The translations under genes were made by a program, and so were the position numbers. Below are positions 35,875-49,176 of a stretch of DNA of 64,000 bases, one piece after another. Every line of letters starts with the position of its first letter. The first letter of the stretch is position 1. Source of the stretch: Methylomonas sp. ZR1 (lineage in GTDB: Bacteria; Pseudomonadota; Gammaproteobacteria; Methylococcales; Methylomonadaceae); contig NZ_RCST01000001.1 of NCBI RefSeq assembly GCF_013141865.1, forward strand, positions 3,162,001 through 3,226,000. The letters are read 5' to 3'. Under the pieces are notes generated by a model. That model made no database searches. It saw only the letters and a program-made list of their open reading frames with translations, and had not been told where the DNA came from.

Positions 35875-36984
35875 ATGAGAATTATAAAGTCGCTATTGAT
35901 GCTGTTTGCCGCTACACCGCTATGCCTGGCAGCCACCCCCGAACAAGAGGCCGTGCTAAAACAATTACGTGTGCCGCCGGGTTTTAATATCAGAATATTC
36001 GCCGACGACGTGCCCAATGCCCGGCAAATGGCGCTGGGCGACAATGGCGTGGTCTATGTCGGTTCCCGCCAAGGCAGCGTCTATGCGGTACAGGATAAGG
36101 ATGGCGACGGTGTTGCCGAACAAAAATATCTGATCATTCAACAGCTCAATCTACCCAATGGCGTGGCTTACAAAGACGGCACGTTATATGTCGCTGAAAT
36201 TCACCGCATCATTCGTTTCGACGAGGTTGGTCAGCGCTTGGCCAGCCCGCCCAAAGCGGTCACAGTATTCGACCAGTTTCCCTCCGACCGCCACCATGGC
36301 TGGAAATATTTGCGCTTCGGACCCGACGGCAAGTTATACACCGCCGTCGGCGCGCCTTGTAACGTCTGCGACCCGGACAAACCGATTTACGGCTCGCTAA
36401 TTCGCCTGGATCCGGATGGTAGCGATATGGAAATCCTGGCGCGCGGCATCCGTAACACGGTGGGGTTCGATTGGGAAACCCGCAGCGGCCATCTGTTTTT
36501 CAATGACAACGGCCGCGATTATCTGGGCGATGACATGCCGCCGGACGAACTGAACGAATGGAACCAAAAAGGCGAGCATTTCGGCTTCCCGTATTGCCAT
36601 GCCGGGACCCTTGCCGACCCGGAGTATATCGGCGATAAACAATGCTACAAATTTAAAGCGCCTGCCTGGAAATATAAAGCCCACATCGCCCCGCTCGGTA
36701 TGCGTTTTTATACCGGCAAACAATTTCCGGACACTTATTTCCGGCAGCTATTCGTCGCCCAACATGGCTCTTGGAACCGCACTGTGCCGCAAGGTTACCA
36801 GGTCAATGTGGTCAAATTCCGCGAAGGCCAAGCCTATAACGAACTACCCTTCATCAGCGGTTGGCTGACAGCGGACGGCCAAGTACTGGGACGGCCGAAC
36901 GACATTCTGCAAATGCCGGACGGCAGCTTATTGATCAGCGACGACAGTTTGGGCGTCATCTACCGGGTAAGCTACGGCCGATGA
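35875..36984 (+). CDS. PQQ-dependent sugar dehydrogenase family (sorbosone dehydrogenase-like)
   Basis: 369 residues, with signal peptide MRIIKSLLMLFAATPLCLAA. The six-bladed propeller pattern is seen in LRVPPGFNIRIFADDVPNAR, VVYVGSRQGSVYAV, LNLPNGVAYKDGTLYVAE, DRHHGWKYLRFGPDGKLYTA and RGIRNTVGFDWETRSGHLFF. These match soluble glucose/sorbosone dehydrogenases that use pyrroloquinoline quinone in the periplasm. The start ATG 35875 with GAGGGA in front is preferred over the upstream 35836. C-type cysteines (PCNVCDPDKP) are present, but no CxxCH heme site. The ATGA overlap with the NUDIX gene indicates one operon. Confidence 0.9.
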   Translation: MRIIKSLLMLFAATPLCLAATPEQEAVLKQLRVPPGFNIRIFADDVPNARQMALGDNGVVYVGSRQGSVYAVQDKDGDGVAEQKYLIIQQLNLPNGVAYKDGTLYVAEIHRIIRFDEVGQRLASPPKAVTVFDQFPSDRHHGWKYLRFGPDGKLYTAVGAPCNVCDPDKPIYGSLIRLDPDGSDMEILARGIRNTVGFDWETRSGHLFFNDNGRDYLGDDMPPDELNEWNQKGEHFGFPYCHAGTLADPEYIGDKQCYKFKAPAWKYKAHIAPLGMRFYTGKQFPDTYFRQLFVAQHGSWNRTVPQGYQVNVVKFREGQAYNELPFISGWLTADGQVLGRPNDILQMPDGSLLISDDSLGVIYRVSYGR

Positions 36985-37583
36985 GCGACAAACAATTTCA
37001 AATACTGGATACGCAGTTAGTGTATGAAGGCTTTTTCCGGCTGGAGCAATACACCCTGAAACACACGCTGTTCAACGGCGGTTGGAGCCCCCCTTTAAAG
37101 CGCGAATTGTTCCGCCGCGGCAATTGCGTGGCCGTGCTGCTGTACGATCCGGACCGCGACGAAGTGGTATTGATAGAACAATTTCGCGTCGGCGCGGTCC
37201 TGCAACCCGAACGGGCTTGGCAGCTGGAAATTGTAGCCGGTGCGATTGAAGTAGGTGAAACCGCTGAAGAAGTCGCTTATCGCGAAGCCCGCGAGGAAGC
37301 CGGCTGCGAGATTGCAGAACTCTTAGAAATCAGACAGTTCTTCACCACCCCAGGCGGCTCATCGGAGTGGATTACCCTGTTCTGCGGCCGGGTCGATAGC
37401 AGCCGGGTCGGCGGCATTCACGGTCTGGACGAGGAAGATGAAGACATTCGCGTCACAACCGTCAAATTCGACGAGGCATTTCAAATGCTGGAAGACGGCA
37501 AAATCGAATCCGGCATCCCCATCCTCGCCATCCAATGGCTGTATATCCATCGTGAGCAATTACGTGCCCGCTGGTTGGCCTGA
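36981..37583 (+). CDS. nudF: NUDIX ADP-ribose pyrophosphatase
   Basis: 200 residues. The NUDIX box is complete: GAIEVGETAEEVAYREAREEAG, split, following GX5EX7REUXEEXGU. Other NudF landmarks are VLIEQFRVGAV and FFTTPGGSSEWITLFCGRVD. The enzyme hydrolyses ADP-ribose to AMP and ribose-5-phosphate. Its ATG overlaps the stop of the sugar dehydrogenase gene (ATGA). The frame extends upstream to 36861, but that part lies within the dehydrogenase gene. Confidence 0.93.
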   Translation: MSDKQFQILDTQLVYEGFFRLEQYTLKHTLFNGGWSPPLKRELFRRGNCVAVLLYDPDRDEVVLIEQFRVGAVLQPERAWQLEIVAGAIEVGETAEEVAYREAREEAGCEIAELLEIRQFFTTPGGSSEWITLFCGRVDSSRVGGIHGLDEEDEDIRVTTVKFDEAFQMLEDGKIESGIPILAIQWLYIHREQLRARWLA

Positions 37584-37707
37584 CTTAATTCGCCCGCGGT
37601 AACTGCCACAGTGAACCGGACTCTAGCCCGCAAAACACAGCGGTCGGGCAAGCTTTCGCCCGCGTCCACTGGCAAGGCTAACAGGCGATACGCCCAGGTT
37701 TTGCAGG

Positions 37708-39150
37708 CTATCGCGTTTGTAATGTACCCGCCCTATCCAGCCATTTGCCGGCTTTTTCATTCAGCCAGGCTTGGGCAAACTCGTCTTTTTTAATCAGCAT
37801 ATCCAAAAATGCGCTGGACACACTGGCGATGGCTGCCACTTGTTTATAACCCAAGTTCGGATCGCGGCGCTCTGTTTTGCCAAATAAGCCGCCGCCTGCA
37901 CCGCCAGCGCTCATGCCGCGCCGCCCGCCGCCACTATGTCCGCCCGGACCGCCGCCGGAATCCATGCCGAAGTCGCCGCGCCGCTCCCCGCTCAAGCCAA
38001 ACCGCCCACCCAACTCATTGCCTGACAGCAAACGATGCCCGGCGCCGCGCAATAACAATAGATATTTGCCGCCGGCCGGAGCCTGTTCCCAAACCGCCGT
38101 ACGCACGGCGGCGGAACTAATCGCGTAAGGATCGTTATCTTCGCTGCCGGTAATCGTCAGCATCGGCAGACGCAAAGCTTGAAACCGGCTGCGCACATTG
38201 CCTTCCGCCAAATCCACCGACGGACTTAACACCATCGCCGCCACCGGCCTAAGCTGGTCCCCGCGCGGCAAACCGCTACCAAAATTCTCGCCCAAGGCTG
38301 CCGTCACGGTTTGCGCACCCAGGTCGTAGCCCGCCAGTATCACCTTGCTGAAATCGGCAGACGCATACAAAGGTTGCCGTAAGCCGGCGCGCGTTTGCAG
38401 TTGCGCATAGGCCCAAAATAGTTGAGCCAAGCGGGTTTTCAGATTCTCCATGCCAAAGTATTGATGACCGACATAACGCAATTCGCTTTCCCTAGCCGTC
38501 CGCGATTGCCGACGCGGCTTGTCACCAAACCAACCGCCGCTAGTCGGCTCCGGTCGCAACGCCATATTTTCATCAGCCAGCTCCGCATTTTCGTCGTCCG
38601 GAATCTCCTCCGGGTCATCGAAGCGCCGCTCCGCCTCCAAGGCCTTCAAGGCTTGGCTGACCGGCACCGGCTGCATGCTAAACACCAGGTAGCCCGCCTT
38701 GGCCCAGGTTTCCCGCCATAAACGCCCGGCTTTAGCATCTTCGCCCAAACTGGGCAGATAAATAATCAACGGATAGCTTCCCGGCGCACTCGGCCCGACC
38801 AGCTCTACTTCCAGTTCCGTTTGCTGATAAATCCAGACATCGTGCGTAACATCCACCGGAAAATTCCGCGCGGTTTTGTAGCCGCCGTTGCTCAATATTT
38901 CACTCAATTTTTCTTGCTGATCTTCCTGGCTGGTCAGCGGCGGCCTGGAGGAACAAGCCGCTAACAGCATGAGCGTAAAGGCCAACAGCAATCGGCACGC
39001 TTTATGGCTAACCCAGCCCTCAAATCCCGCCCTTGAAGGTACGGAGTTTATCGAAGGACACCACCGCCTGGGCGTGGAGGCACCCAGCCGGAACGGCATA
39101 CCCATGATAAACAGGGCCGGATTCATAAAAAATTTATTAGCGTGGGACAT
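37708..39150 (-). CDS. Lipoprotein alpha/beta hydrolase with Asp at the nucleophile elbow
   Basis: About 480 residues from ATG 39150. The lipobox LMLLAACSS is about 66 residues in, too far for a normal signal, and the segment before it coincides with a dispersed repeat (39068-39130). The native start was therefore probably near residue 60, or the repeat has changed it. The fold is recognisable from YPLIIYLPSLGEDAKAGR, the elbow VILAGYDLGAQTVTAA, the acid loop LTITGSEDNDPYA and the final LLLLRGAGHRLLS. The elbow has Asp276 where Ser or Cys is usual, as in dehalogenase-type enzymes. A Gly-rich low-complexity tract (MDSGGGPGGHSGGGRRG) lies near the C-terminus. Product and substrate unknown; it may also be a non-catalytic relative. 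Confidence 0.75.
   Translation of the reverse strand: MSHANKFFMNPALFIMGMPFRLGASTPRRWCPSINSVPSRAGFEGWVSHKACRLLLAFTLMLLAACSSRPPLTSQEDQQEKLSEILSNGGYKTARNFPVDVTHDVWIYQQTELEVELVGPSAPGSYPLIIYLPSLGEDAKAGRLWRETWAKAGYLVFSMQPVPVSQALKALEAERRFDDPEEIPDDENAELADENMALRPEPTSGGWFGDKPRRQSRTARESELRYVGHQYFGMENLKTRLAQLFWAYAQLQTRAGLRQPLYASADFSKVILAGYDLGAQTVTAALGENFGSGLPRGDQLRPVAAMVLSPSVDLAEGNVRSRFQALRLPMLTITGSEDNDPYAISSAAVRTAVWEQAPAGGKYLLLLRGAGHRLLSGNELGGRFGLSGERRGDFGMDSGGGPGGHSGGGRRGMSAGGAGGGLFGKTERRDPNLGYKQVAAIASVSSAFLDMLIKKDEFAQAWLNEKAGKWLDRAGTLQTR
39068..39130. repeat. Dispersed repeat fused to the 5' end of the lipoprotein gene
   Basis: On the minus strand, CCGGCCCTGTTTATCATGGG and ATGCCGTTCCGGCTGGGTGC match a segment beside the CRISPR array (43388-43425: CCGGCCTTATTTATCACGGA, then ATGCCGTTCGGGCTGAGTGC). 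Two copies this similar at unrelated loci indicate a genomic repeat. Confidence 0.7.
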
Positions 39151-39264
39151 GACTTTGCAACTCCGGCAAAAAATCGGCGACAGGTTCGAGAGCGGCATTA
39201 TCGCCGACAGCGGTATCAAGCGGCGCAGGTAAATTGTAAAAATGGGTAAACCCGTCTGAGCCGG

Positions 39265-43161
<3,897 letters not shown>

Positions 43162-43375
43162 GGCAGAAAGATCGGTAATAGTGATTTGCACGATTTAGGG
43201 AACTTGAACGACATACCGTCGCCCCGTATCCGTTAGCTAACGCATAACCCGCATTTGGATTCTCTAAATCCGATACAACTAAACATAGCAGCTAGCCCAA
43301 ACAGCGTAAGGTTTAGCCACTTTTTATGTGGAATTAAACGCTGGCAGCAGGTAGATGGTTGGGGGGAACACGCTT

Positions 43376-43430
43376 GGATTATTGACCCGGCCTTATTTAT
43401 CACGGATATGCCGTTCGGGCTGAGTGCTCC
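43376..43430. repeat. Dispersed repeat at the trailer end of the CRISPR array
   Basis: CCGGCCTTATTTATCACGGA and ATGCCGTTCGGGCTGAGTGC match the repeat at 39068-39130 read on the other strand. The degenerate CRISPR repeat begins inside or directly after it, so the old end of the array abuts this element. Confidence 0.7.
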
Positions 43431-46400
43431 GGCGGGAAGACGGGGAATGCCTGATCGAAGGTAAAAGCGAATCGGCGGCTCAGACTGCTTCAATGAGGCC
43501 CCGGCGGGAGGCCGGGGAATGCAAAGCTTGCGCGAGATTAGCAACGAAAAGCAAAAGGCGCTTCAATGAGGCCCCGGCGGGAGGCCGGGGAATGCTCAAC
43601 CGCAGGCGTTCCTCGTAGTGTTGCCGCGTTCGCTTCAATGAGGCCCCGGCGGGAGGCCGGGGAATGCCGTTGGCCGCCGTCGGACCCGGTGAACGCCGCG
43701 ACGCTTCAATGAGGCCCCGGCGGGAGGCCGGGGAATGCAAAGTGGCCAGCAAAACCCGCGTCAACCGCACTACTGCTTCAATGAGGCCCCGGCGGGAGGC
43801 CGGGGAATGCAAAAAGCCTTTGGCAGCGACGAGGCCGTGGCCTTGGTGCTTCAATGAGGCCCCGGCGGGAGGCCGGGGAATGCTGCCGGTAGCAACCCAA
43901 TCGGAAACGCCGATGCTTATGCTTCAATGAGGCCCCGGCGGGAGGCCGGGGAATGCCTTCGGCCAGCCGGTTGGCGACCGATTAGCCGGACGCTTCAATG
44001 AGGCCCCGGCGGGAGGCCGGGGAATGCCCGGCTATTTTTCAGCGATGGCACGGCGGCTTACCTGCTTCAATGAGGCCCCGGCGGGAGGCCGGGGAATGCA
44101 GGGTAACGATGGCAAAAATTAGTTGGGAATCATAAGTGCTTCAATGAGGCCCCGGCGGGAGGCCGGGGAATGCAGCGCTTCGCATACTTAGCTTTCCCCC
44201 TGTTCCTTGCTTCAATGAGGCCCCGGCGGGAGGCCGGGGAATGCAGGAGAAAAACCCCAGGCCATAGCCAGTGCCGGCCAGGCTTCAATGAGGCCCCGGC
44301 GGGAGGCCGGGGAATGCCAGCACTCGATAATCGGAAAAGCGTTCGGAGCTGCTGCTTCAATGAGGCCCCGGCGGGAGGCCGGGGAATGCAAGGCTTCCCA
44401 CGTCCGATAGGTCGCGGTTTTGGGGCTTCAATGAGGCCCCGGCGGGAGGCCGGGGAATGCAACCCAGCGCCGCATCGATAGTTCGCAACCGAGCGTGCTT
44501 CAATGAGGCCCCGGCGGGAGGCCGGGGAATGCACCAGGCACGGGGTTGTTTGGTGAATTGGGCGGATAGCTTCAATGAGGCCCCGGCGGGAGGCCGGGGA
44601 ATGCGCTCCATTTTTGGCCGGTCACATAGCAAATGCGCTTGCTTCAATGAGGCCCCGGCGGGAGGCCGGGGAATGCGATGCTGTTTTGGCTATCGTCTTT
44701 TAATATGAGCAATGCTTCAATGAGGCCCCGGCGGGAGGCCGGGGAATGCGCCCGCCGATATCGGTTTCGGCGCTCACGGCAATACCGCTTCAATGAGGCC
44801 CCGGCGGGAGGCCGGGGAATGCCAATCGGGCTAATCAGCGACAGCACTTCACCCGCCACGCTTCAATGAGGCCCCGGCGGGAGGCCGGGGAATGCGGAAG
44901 ATGTTTGATGAGGCCATCAATTCGCAGTCAATGCTTCAATGAGGCCCCGGCGGGAGGCCGGGGAATGCTTACTTTGCAAGCCCGTCATCATTTATCGCAC
45001 ACCTCGCTTCAATGAGGCCCCGGCGGGAGGCCGGGGAATGCCGCAGTTTCGACGGCATTACTTTTGGCGATTTGGTTAGCTTCAATGAGGCCCCGGCGGG
45101 AGGCCGGGGAATGCTTGGAATACGACCTGATCGCCCGCTGCGAGTACCCGGGCTTCAATGAGGCCCCGGCGGGAGGCCGGGGAATGCTGCTCGATGATAT
45201 TCAACCTGGTACTGAAGAAATTGCTTCAATGAGGCCCCGGCGGGAGGCCGGGGAATGCAAACAATGGCCCGCGCGGCCGATGTTCGCACTAAGGCTTCAA
45301 TGAGGCCCCGGCGGGAGGCCGGGGAATGCGAGGCTTGCCAATCTCTAAAGACGACAGTTGGTATGGAGCTTCAATGAGGCCCCGGCGGGAGGCCGGGGAA
45401 TGCACAGGAACAGCAGCAGGAGAATCAACAGCAAGACCAGCTTCAATGAGGCCCCGGCGGGAGGCCGGGGAATGCGACTGAGGATTTTGGAGTATATAAC
45501 TTGCTAGATTGCTTCAATGAGGCCCCGGCGGGAGGCCGGGGAATGCGATCCGTGGGAACACGGCTGTCAACAATGCGGGGAGGCTTCAATGAGGCCCCGG
45601 CGGGAGGCCGGGGAATGCTAATGGTGAAATATTTCGCGGCTGCGAAAGCCGGAAAGCTTCAATGAGGCCCCGGCGGGAGGCCGGGGAATGCCAGGCTGGG
45701 TTTAATCGAAGCTTTGGAGCAAGGTTACGCTTCAATGAGGCCCCGGCGGGAGGCCGGGGAATGCAATCAGTAAAATTACTTGGCAATGGCCCAAGGACAG
45801 CTTCAATGAGGCCCCGGCGGGAGGCCGGGGAATGCTCGTCTGGTTCAAACTATCGTTAGGGCAGTATGCCGGCTTCAATGAGGCCCCGGCGGGAGGCCGG
45901 GGAATGCCTGGCGAGGCTTGAGTTATGGGAAGGCGAAAACCCATTGCTTCAATGAGGCCCCGGCGGGAGGCCGGGGAATGCATTGGTTAGTAGACGTGAG
46001 GCCGAACGGCAGCAACGGGCTTCAATGAGGCCCCGGCGGGAGGCCGGGGAATGCTCGCGGAGATATTGCCAAACCGGATTAATTTCCGTTGCTTCAATGA
46101 GGCCCCGGCGGGAGGCCGGGGAATGCCAATGCTCTCCGGTTTTCTTGCTTTCTCGCACCATTGCTTCAATGAGGCCCCGGCGGGAGGCCGGGGAATGCTG
46201 GGTGGTACGTTGTCGGCATGTCTTTAATGCCTAAGCTTCAATGAGGCCCCGGCGGGAGGCCGGGGAATGCTCGAGTGAAAACAACAATTCAATACTAAGG
46301 ACGGCAGGCTTCAATGAGGCCCCGGCGGGAGGCCGGGGAATGCGCAATACAGGCAAATCGGCTAGGTGACGTATCGGGATGCTTCAATGAGGCCCCGGCG

Positions 46401-46707
46401 GGAGGCCGGGGAATGCACCCGCCGGACAAACTTATTCCGGCCGCATCACCGGGCTTCAATGAGGCCCCGGCGGGAGGCCGGGGAATGCCCAGACGGCTTT
46501 GTATTTTTCCAAGTCGCCGAATAATCGCTTCAATGAGGCCCCGGCGGGAGGCCGGGGAATGCCAACGCCAAGGCGTTATATACGTCAGTTAAGGTCATGC
46601 TTCAATGAGGCCCCGGCGGGAGGCCGGGGAATGCCGTGCAAGCCACATTTAGATTAGTCGCACAGGGTTGAGCTTCAATGAGGCCCCGGCGGGAGGCCGG
46701 GGAATGC
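43415..46707 (-). CRISPR. CRISPR array, type I-G, 45 perfect repeats plus one degenerate, 45 spacers
   Basis: Identical 36-bp repeats start at 43487 and recur every 71-74 bases up to 46672-46707; by hand count there are 45. Plus-strand repeats begin GCTTCAATGAGG and end CCGGGGAATGC. A 7-bp stem (CCCCGGC/GCCGGGG, five-base loop) forms in the crRNA. A 46th, degenerate repeat (43415-43450) keeps the last 25 bases with three changes. Spacers are 35-38 bp and all differ. The degenerate end is left and cas2 lies right, so the leader is at the right, transcription runs on the minus strand, and on that strand the repeat ends ATTGAAGC. All repeats look identical, so the array is probably active and well maintained. 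Confidence 0.99.
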
Positions 46708-46916
46708 AGCGCGGGCTGGAGGCCATGGTTGGCGCGGCCTGCGCGGGCCGTTTGCGAGGACTGCGGAAAACGGCCGTTCAACTTTAGCGGAAAAGTCTGC
46801 ATCGCGCTAATCCAACTTGCTAAGTACCTGATTGTTAAAGAGCAGCCGGCTTGCGAGAGCTGACGGGGTTTTTCGCGGCACCGCAGCGCTCGCAAAGCGG
46901 CGGCGGAAAATCCGCA
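46708..46916 (-). promoter_or_regulatory. CRISPR leader
   Basis: 209 bases between the newest repeat and the cas2 stop codon. Reading toward the array, GCTCTTTAACAATCAGGTAC is an AT-rich stretch suited to a promoter or integration signal, followed by AACGGCCGTT, a 10-bp palindrome. No gene is visible; a minus-strand open frame here is a by-product of the array. Confidence 0.75.
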
Positions 46917-47213
46917 TCAGACGATGACCGGCTGCCGTTCCACCACATCGAAATCCTTGCCCAAACTGACCACCGAGGGTTTCACCGTTTCGGCGGGCCC
47001 GACGTTGATGATCAGGACATGGTCGTCGCTATGATGGATGATGCCATCCAACAGCGCGATTAATTCCGCATGGCGTTTGCGGCTGAGCCGGCATTGAAAA
47101 ACCGACAGTTGCAGCCAGTCGCCATAGCCTTTCATCAGCCGAAACACCCGCCGCCAGCGTTTGGCATCGCTGATGTCGTAAGTCACGATATATAAATGTT
47201 CGAGGGCAGCCAT
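46917..47213 (-). CDS. cas2: CRISPR-associated endonuclease Cas2
   Basis: 98 residues. YIVTYDISDAKRWRRVFRLMKGYGDWLQLSVFQC (split) is the ferredoxin-like start with the metal Asp in YDISD, and HVLIINVGP follows. Cas2 forms the dimer core of the integration complex with Cas1. Its start overlaps the last base of the cas4-cas1 stop codon, so it is translationally coupled; the leader and array follow. Confidence 0.97.
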   Translation of the reverse strand: MAALEHLYIVTYDISDAKRWRRVFRLMKGYGDWLQLSVFQCRLSRKRHAELIALLDGIIHHSDDHVLIINVGPAETVKPSVVSLGKDFDVVERQPVIV

Positions 47214-48934
47214 CAGCGGGTGGTGAAGTTGGGATATTCCGGCAATTCACCGAGCAAATAGCGGCCGAACAAGCGCGCCTGAATCTCGAACACCTGCCGA
47301 TAATTGGCCTTGTAGCCGAAGATGGGATGCGTTACTTCCTGGCTTAAGCGCCGTTCGAAGGCGGTGATGAAGCGCTTGCGACCGTCTTCGTTCAAGGCCA
47401 CGCTGCCGGCGGCACAGATAAAGTCGGTGGGCCGCACTTCACCATTATTGATGACTTGCAGCACGGTGGAGTCGGCGATGATGGGCCGAAACGGTTCCAT
47501 CAAATCCAGCGCCAGCGCCGGCCGGCCGTAACGCGGCTGGTGGTAAAAGCCGCGATACGGGTCCAAACCGACCGCGCTCAGATTCATGGTCCAAGTGCGT
47601 ACCAGCATGGCATAAGCAAACGACAGCAAGGCGTTGACCGGATCGGTGGGCGGCCGCCGGTTGCGGGTGTTGAAGTCGAAGCTCATCTGCTTGCTGTCGT
47701 CCGGTTTTTTGATCAATTTATCGAACGCGCCGAAATACAGGGCCGCCGCCGCGCCTTCGATACCCAACAATTGCGGCAAATCGGCGGCGCGCTGGGACTT
47801 GTCAGCCAGGGACTTCAGCGGTTCCAGCAACAGTTCCACCGGCTCGTCGGCGCGCCAATTGCGCCGGGCCTGGGTCCGGCAATTCTGGATTTTGGCGCGC
47901 ACCAGATTGCGGGCAATTGCCAGACAGGTTTTGTCGTCGAAACTGGCTTTGTACTGGGCGGTGCGCAACTCGACGTTCTTATGGCCGGTGCCGATGGTGT
48001 GGCCGACAAACCAGCCGCCGTGACTGTGCCAACTGACCGGAATTTCGCGCTTCATCAAGTCCTGCAAACACGGCGTGGTGATGTAGACGTTGCCCATCAC
48101 CACCACTTGCGAAGTGTCCACCAGCCGCGCGGTTTGCACTTTTTCGTCGTCGATGCTGATTTCCAGCTCCTCCCCCTTCTTGCCGATCTTGGCCTTCCAG
48201 GCCTGCACGTAAACCGGCAAGGCTTCGTCGCGCATCACCGCCAGCGGCCGGGGTTCGAGGTCGGCGTGGCGCAGGTAATTGACTTCGTCCGGCAGGCAGA
48301 TGCCGACCAAAGAGCAGCCCGAACACTTAGGGCTGTCCTGCAAGGGTTCCGGAATATGGCCGCCGGCGGCGATCAAGCGCAGACCGTTGATGGCATTGGC
48401 GGTGAGTTGTTTTAATTCGTCGTCGAAAGCCACCCGCACCCGCTCGCGGCTTTGCACGAAATACAACGCGCCTTCTTCGCAGACATAACCGTGTTCCTGC
48501 AACACCATGCCCTGCACGCAAAGCTGCACCCGCTCCGGATCGTAAGCACCGCGCGCCACGTGCGGACGCTTGCCGCGCTTGTAATCGATGGGCGTGACCA
48601 CGCCGTCCTCGGCTTCGATCAAATCCAGCTTGGCGATTAAGCCTAAACGGTTGGAAGACAGGGTAATCGAGCGGCCATGCAATTTCTCGGCGTCGTCCAA
48701 CTCGTCGGCTTCCGGAAAGCTTTTGGACGGCTTATCCACCCGGCGATGGGCGTGATCGCCTTCCACGGTATCGGCCGACGCCGCCCATTCGCCCTGCACC
48801 CATTCCAGATAAGCCAAGCGCGGGCAGTACTGGTATTCGTTAATCATCCGCGCCGGCAATAAAGGCATGTCGCCGGATAGCTCCGGGAACGGTAGCGGTA
48901 GTTCTAGCTGGATGGGGACTTGGTCGTCGGACAT
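47213..48934 (-). CDS. cas4-cas1: Cas4-Cas1 fusion protein
   Basis: 573 residues. Residues 1-210 are Cas4: the first iron-sulfur cysteine is in EYQYCPRLAYLEWV, the nuclease residues in VTPIDYKRGKRP, and the three C-terminal cysteines in SPKCSGCSLVGICLPDE. Residues about 220-573 are Cas1: ARLVDTSQVVVMGNVYITTP, VGHTIGTGHKN, IEGAAAALYFGAF with the metal Glu, and VGLDPYRGFYHQPRYGRPAL plus ALDLMEPFRPI with the His and Asp. Such fusions are a hallmark of type I-G and couple PAM-dependent trimming of new spacers to integration. The ORF is on the same strand as cas2. A hypothetical gene and a toxin-antitoxin unit lie upstream, so it probably has its own promoter. Confidence 0.98.
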   Translation of the reverse strand: MSDDQVPIQLELPLPFPELSGDMPLLPARMINEYQYCPRLAYLEWVQGEWAASADTVEGDHAHRRVDKPSKSFPEADELDDAEKLHGRSITLSSNRLGLIAKLDLIEAEDGVVTPIDYKRGKRPHVARGAYDPERVQLCVQGMVLQEHGYVCEEGALYFVQSRERVRVAFDDELKQLTANAINGLRLIAAGGHIPEPLQDSPKCSGCSLVGICLPDEVNYLRHADLEPRPLAVMRDEALPVYVQAWKAKIGKKGEELEISIDDEKVQTARLVDTSQVVVMGNVYITTPCLQDLMKREIPVSWHSHGGWFVGHTIGTGHKNVELRTAQYKASFDDKTCLAIARNLVRAKIQNCRTQARRNWRADEPVELLLEPLKSLADKSQRAADLPQLLGIEGAAAALYFGAFDKLIKKPDDSKQMSFDFNTRNRRPPTDPVNALLSFAYAMLVRTWTMNLSAVGLDPYRGFYHQPRYGRPALALDLMEPFRPIIADSTVLQVINNGEVRPTDFICAAGSVALNEDGRKRFITAFERRLSQEVTHPIFGYKANYRQVFEIQARLFGRYLLGELPEYPNFTTR

Positions 48935-48958
48935 GATTCGCTCGATTGCTCTTAAAAT

Positions 48959-49162
48959 TTAGTCAAGCCAAAACGCTTCGATCAATCCGCCTTCGGTATC
49001 TAGCAGCCACCACTCCAAGCCTTGCTTGGTGACCATTCGATGCAAAGCATACCCCGGTTGCCAATACTGTAAAACGGCTTCGAGGATTAACGGCGGAATC
49101 TCCGGATGATCTAAAGGCACAGGCGCTTCTTCGGGCCAATCGCTTGTCGTTACATCGCACAT
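48959..49162 (-). CDS. Small acidic protein of unknown function within the cas locus
   Basis: 67 residues: MCDVTTSDWPEEAPVPLDHP, then EIPPLILEAVLQYWQPGYAL and LEWWLLDTEGGLIEAFWLD. It is tryptophan-rich and acidic, with no membrane helix. It ends 25 bases before the cas4-cas1 start and is transcribed in the same direction, so it may be the first gene of the adaptation operon. Acidic, small proteins beside nucleases sometimes act as inhibitors or DNA mimics, but nothing here proves that. An overlapping frame (48963-49160) is less likely. Confidence 0.55.
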   Translation of the reverse strand: MCDVTTSDWPEEAPVPLDHPEIPPLILEAVLQYWQPGYALHRMVTKQGLEWWLLDTEGGLIEAFWLD

Positions 49163-49176
49163 GTTAAAAAACCAGG

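Noticed and set aside
43480..46895. Many open frames of 60-134 codons across the CRISPR array, with repeated words such as FNEAPAGGRGM, MRPRREAGEC or IPRPPAGASLK
   Set aside because: They are translations of the 36-bp repeat, whose length is a multiple of three and lacks stops in several frames; no ribosome binding sites.
47456..48415. 319-codon plus-strand frame antisense to cas4-cas1
   Set aside because: Shadow of a GC-rich gene whose minus-strand product is clearly Cas4-Cas1; the plus-strand translation has no recognisable domain.
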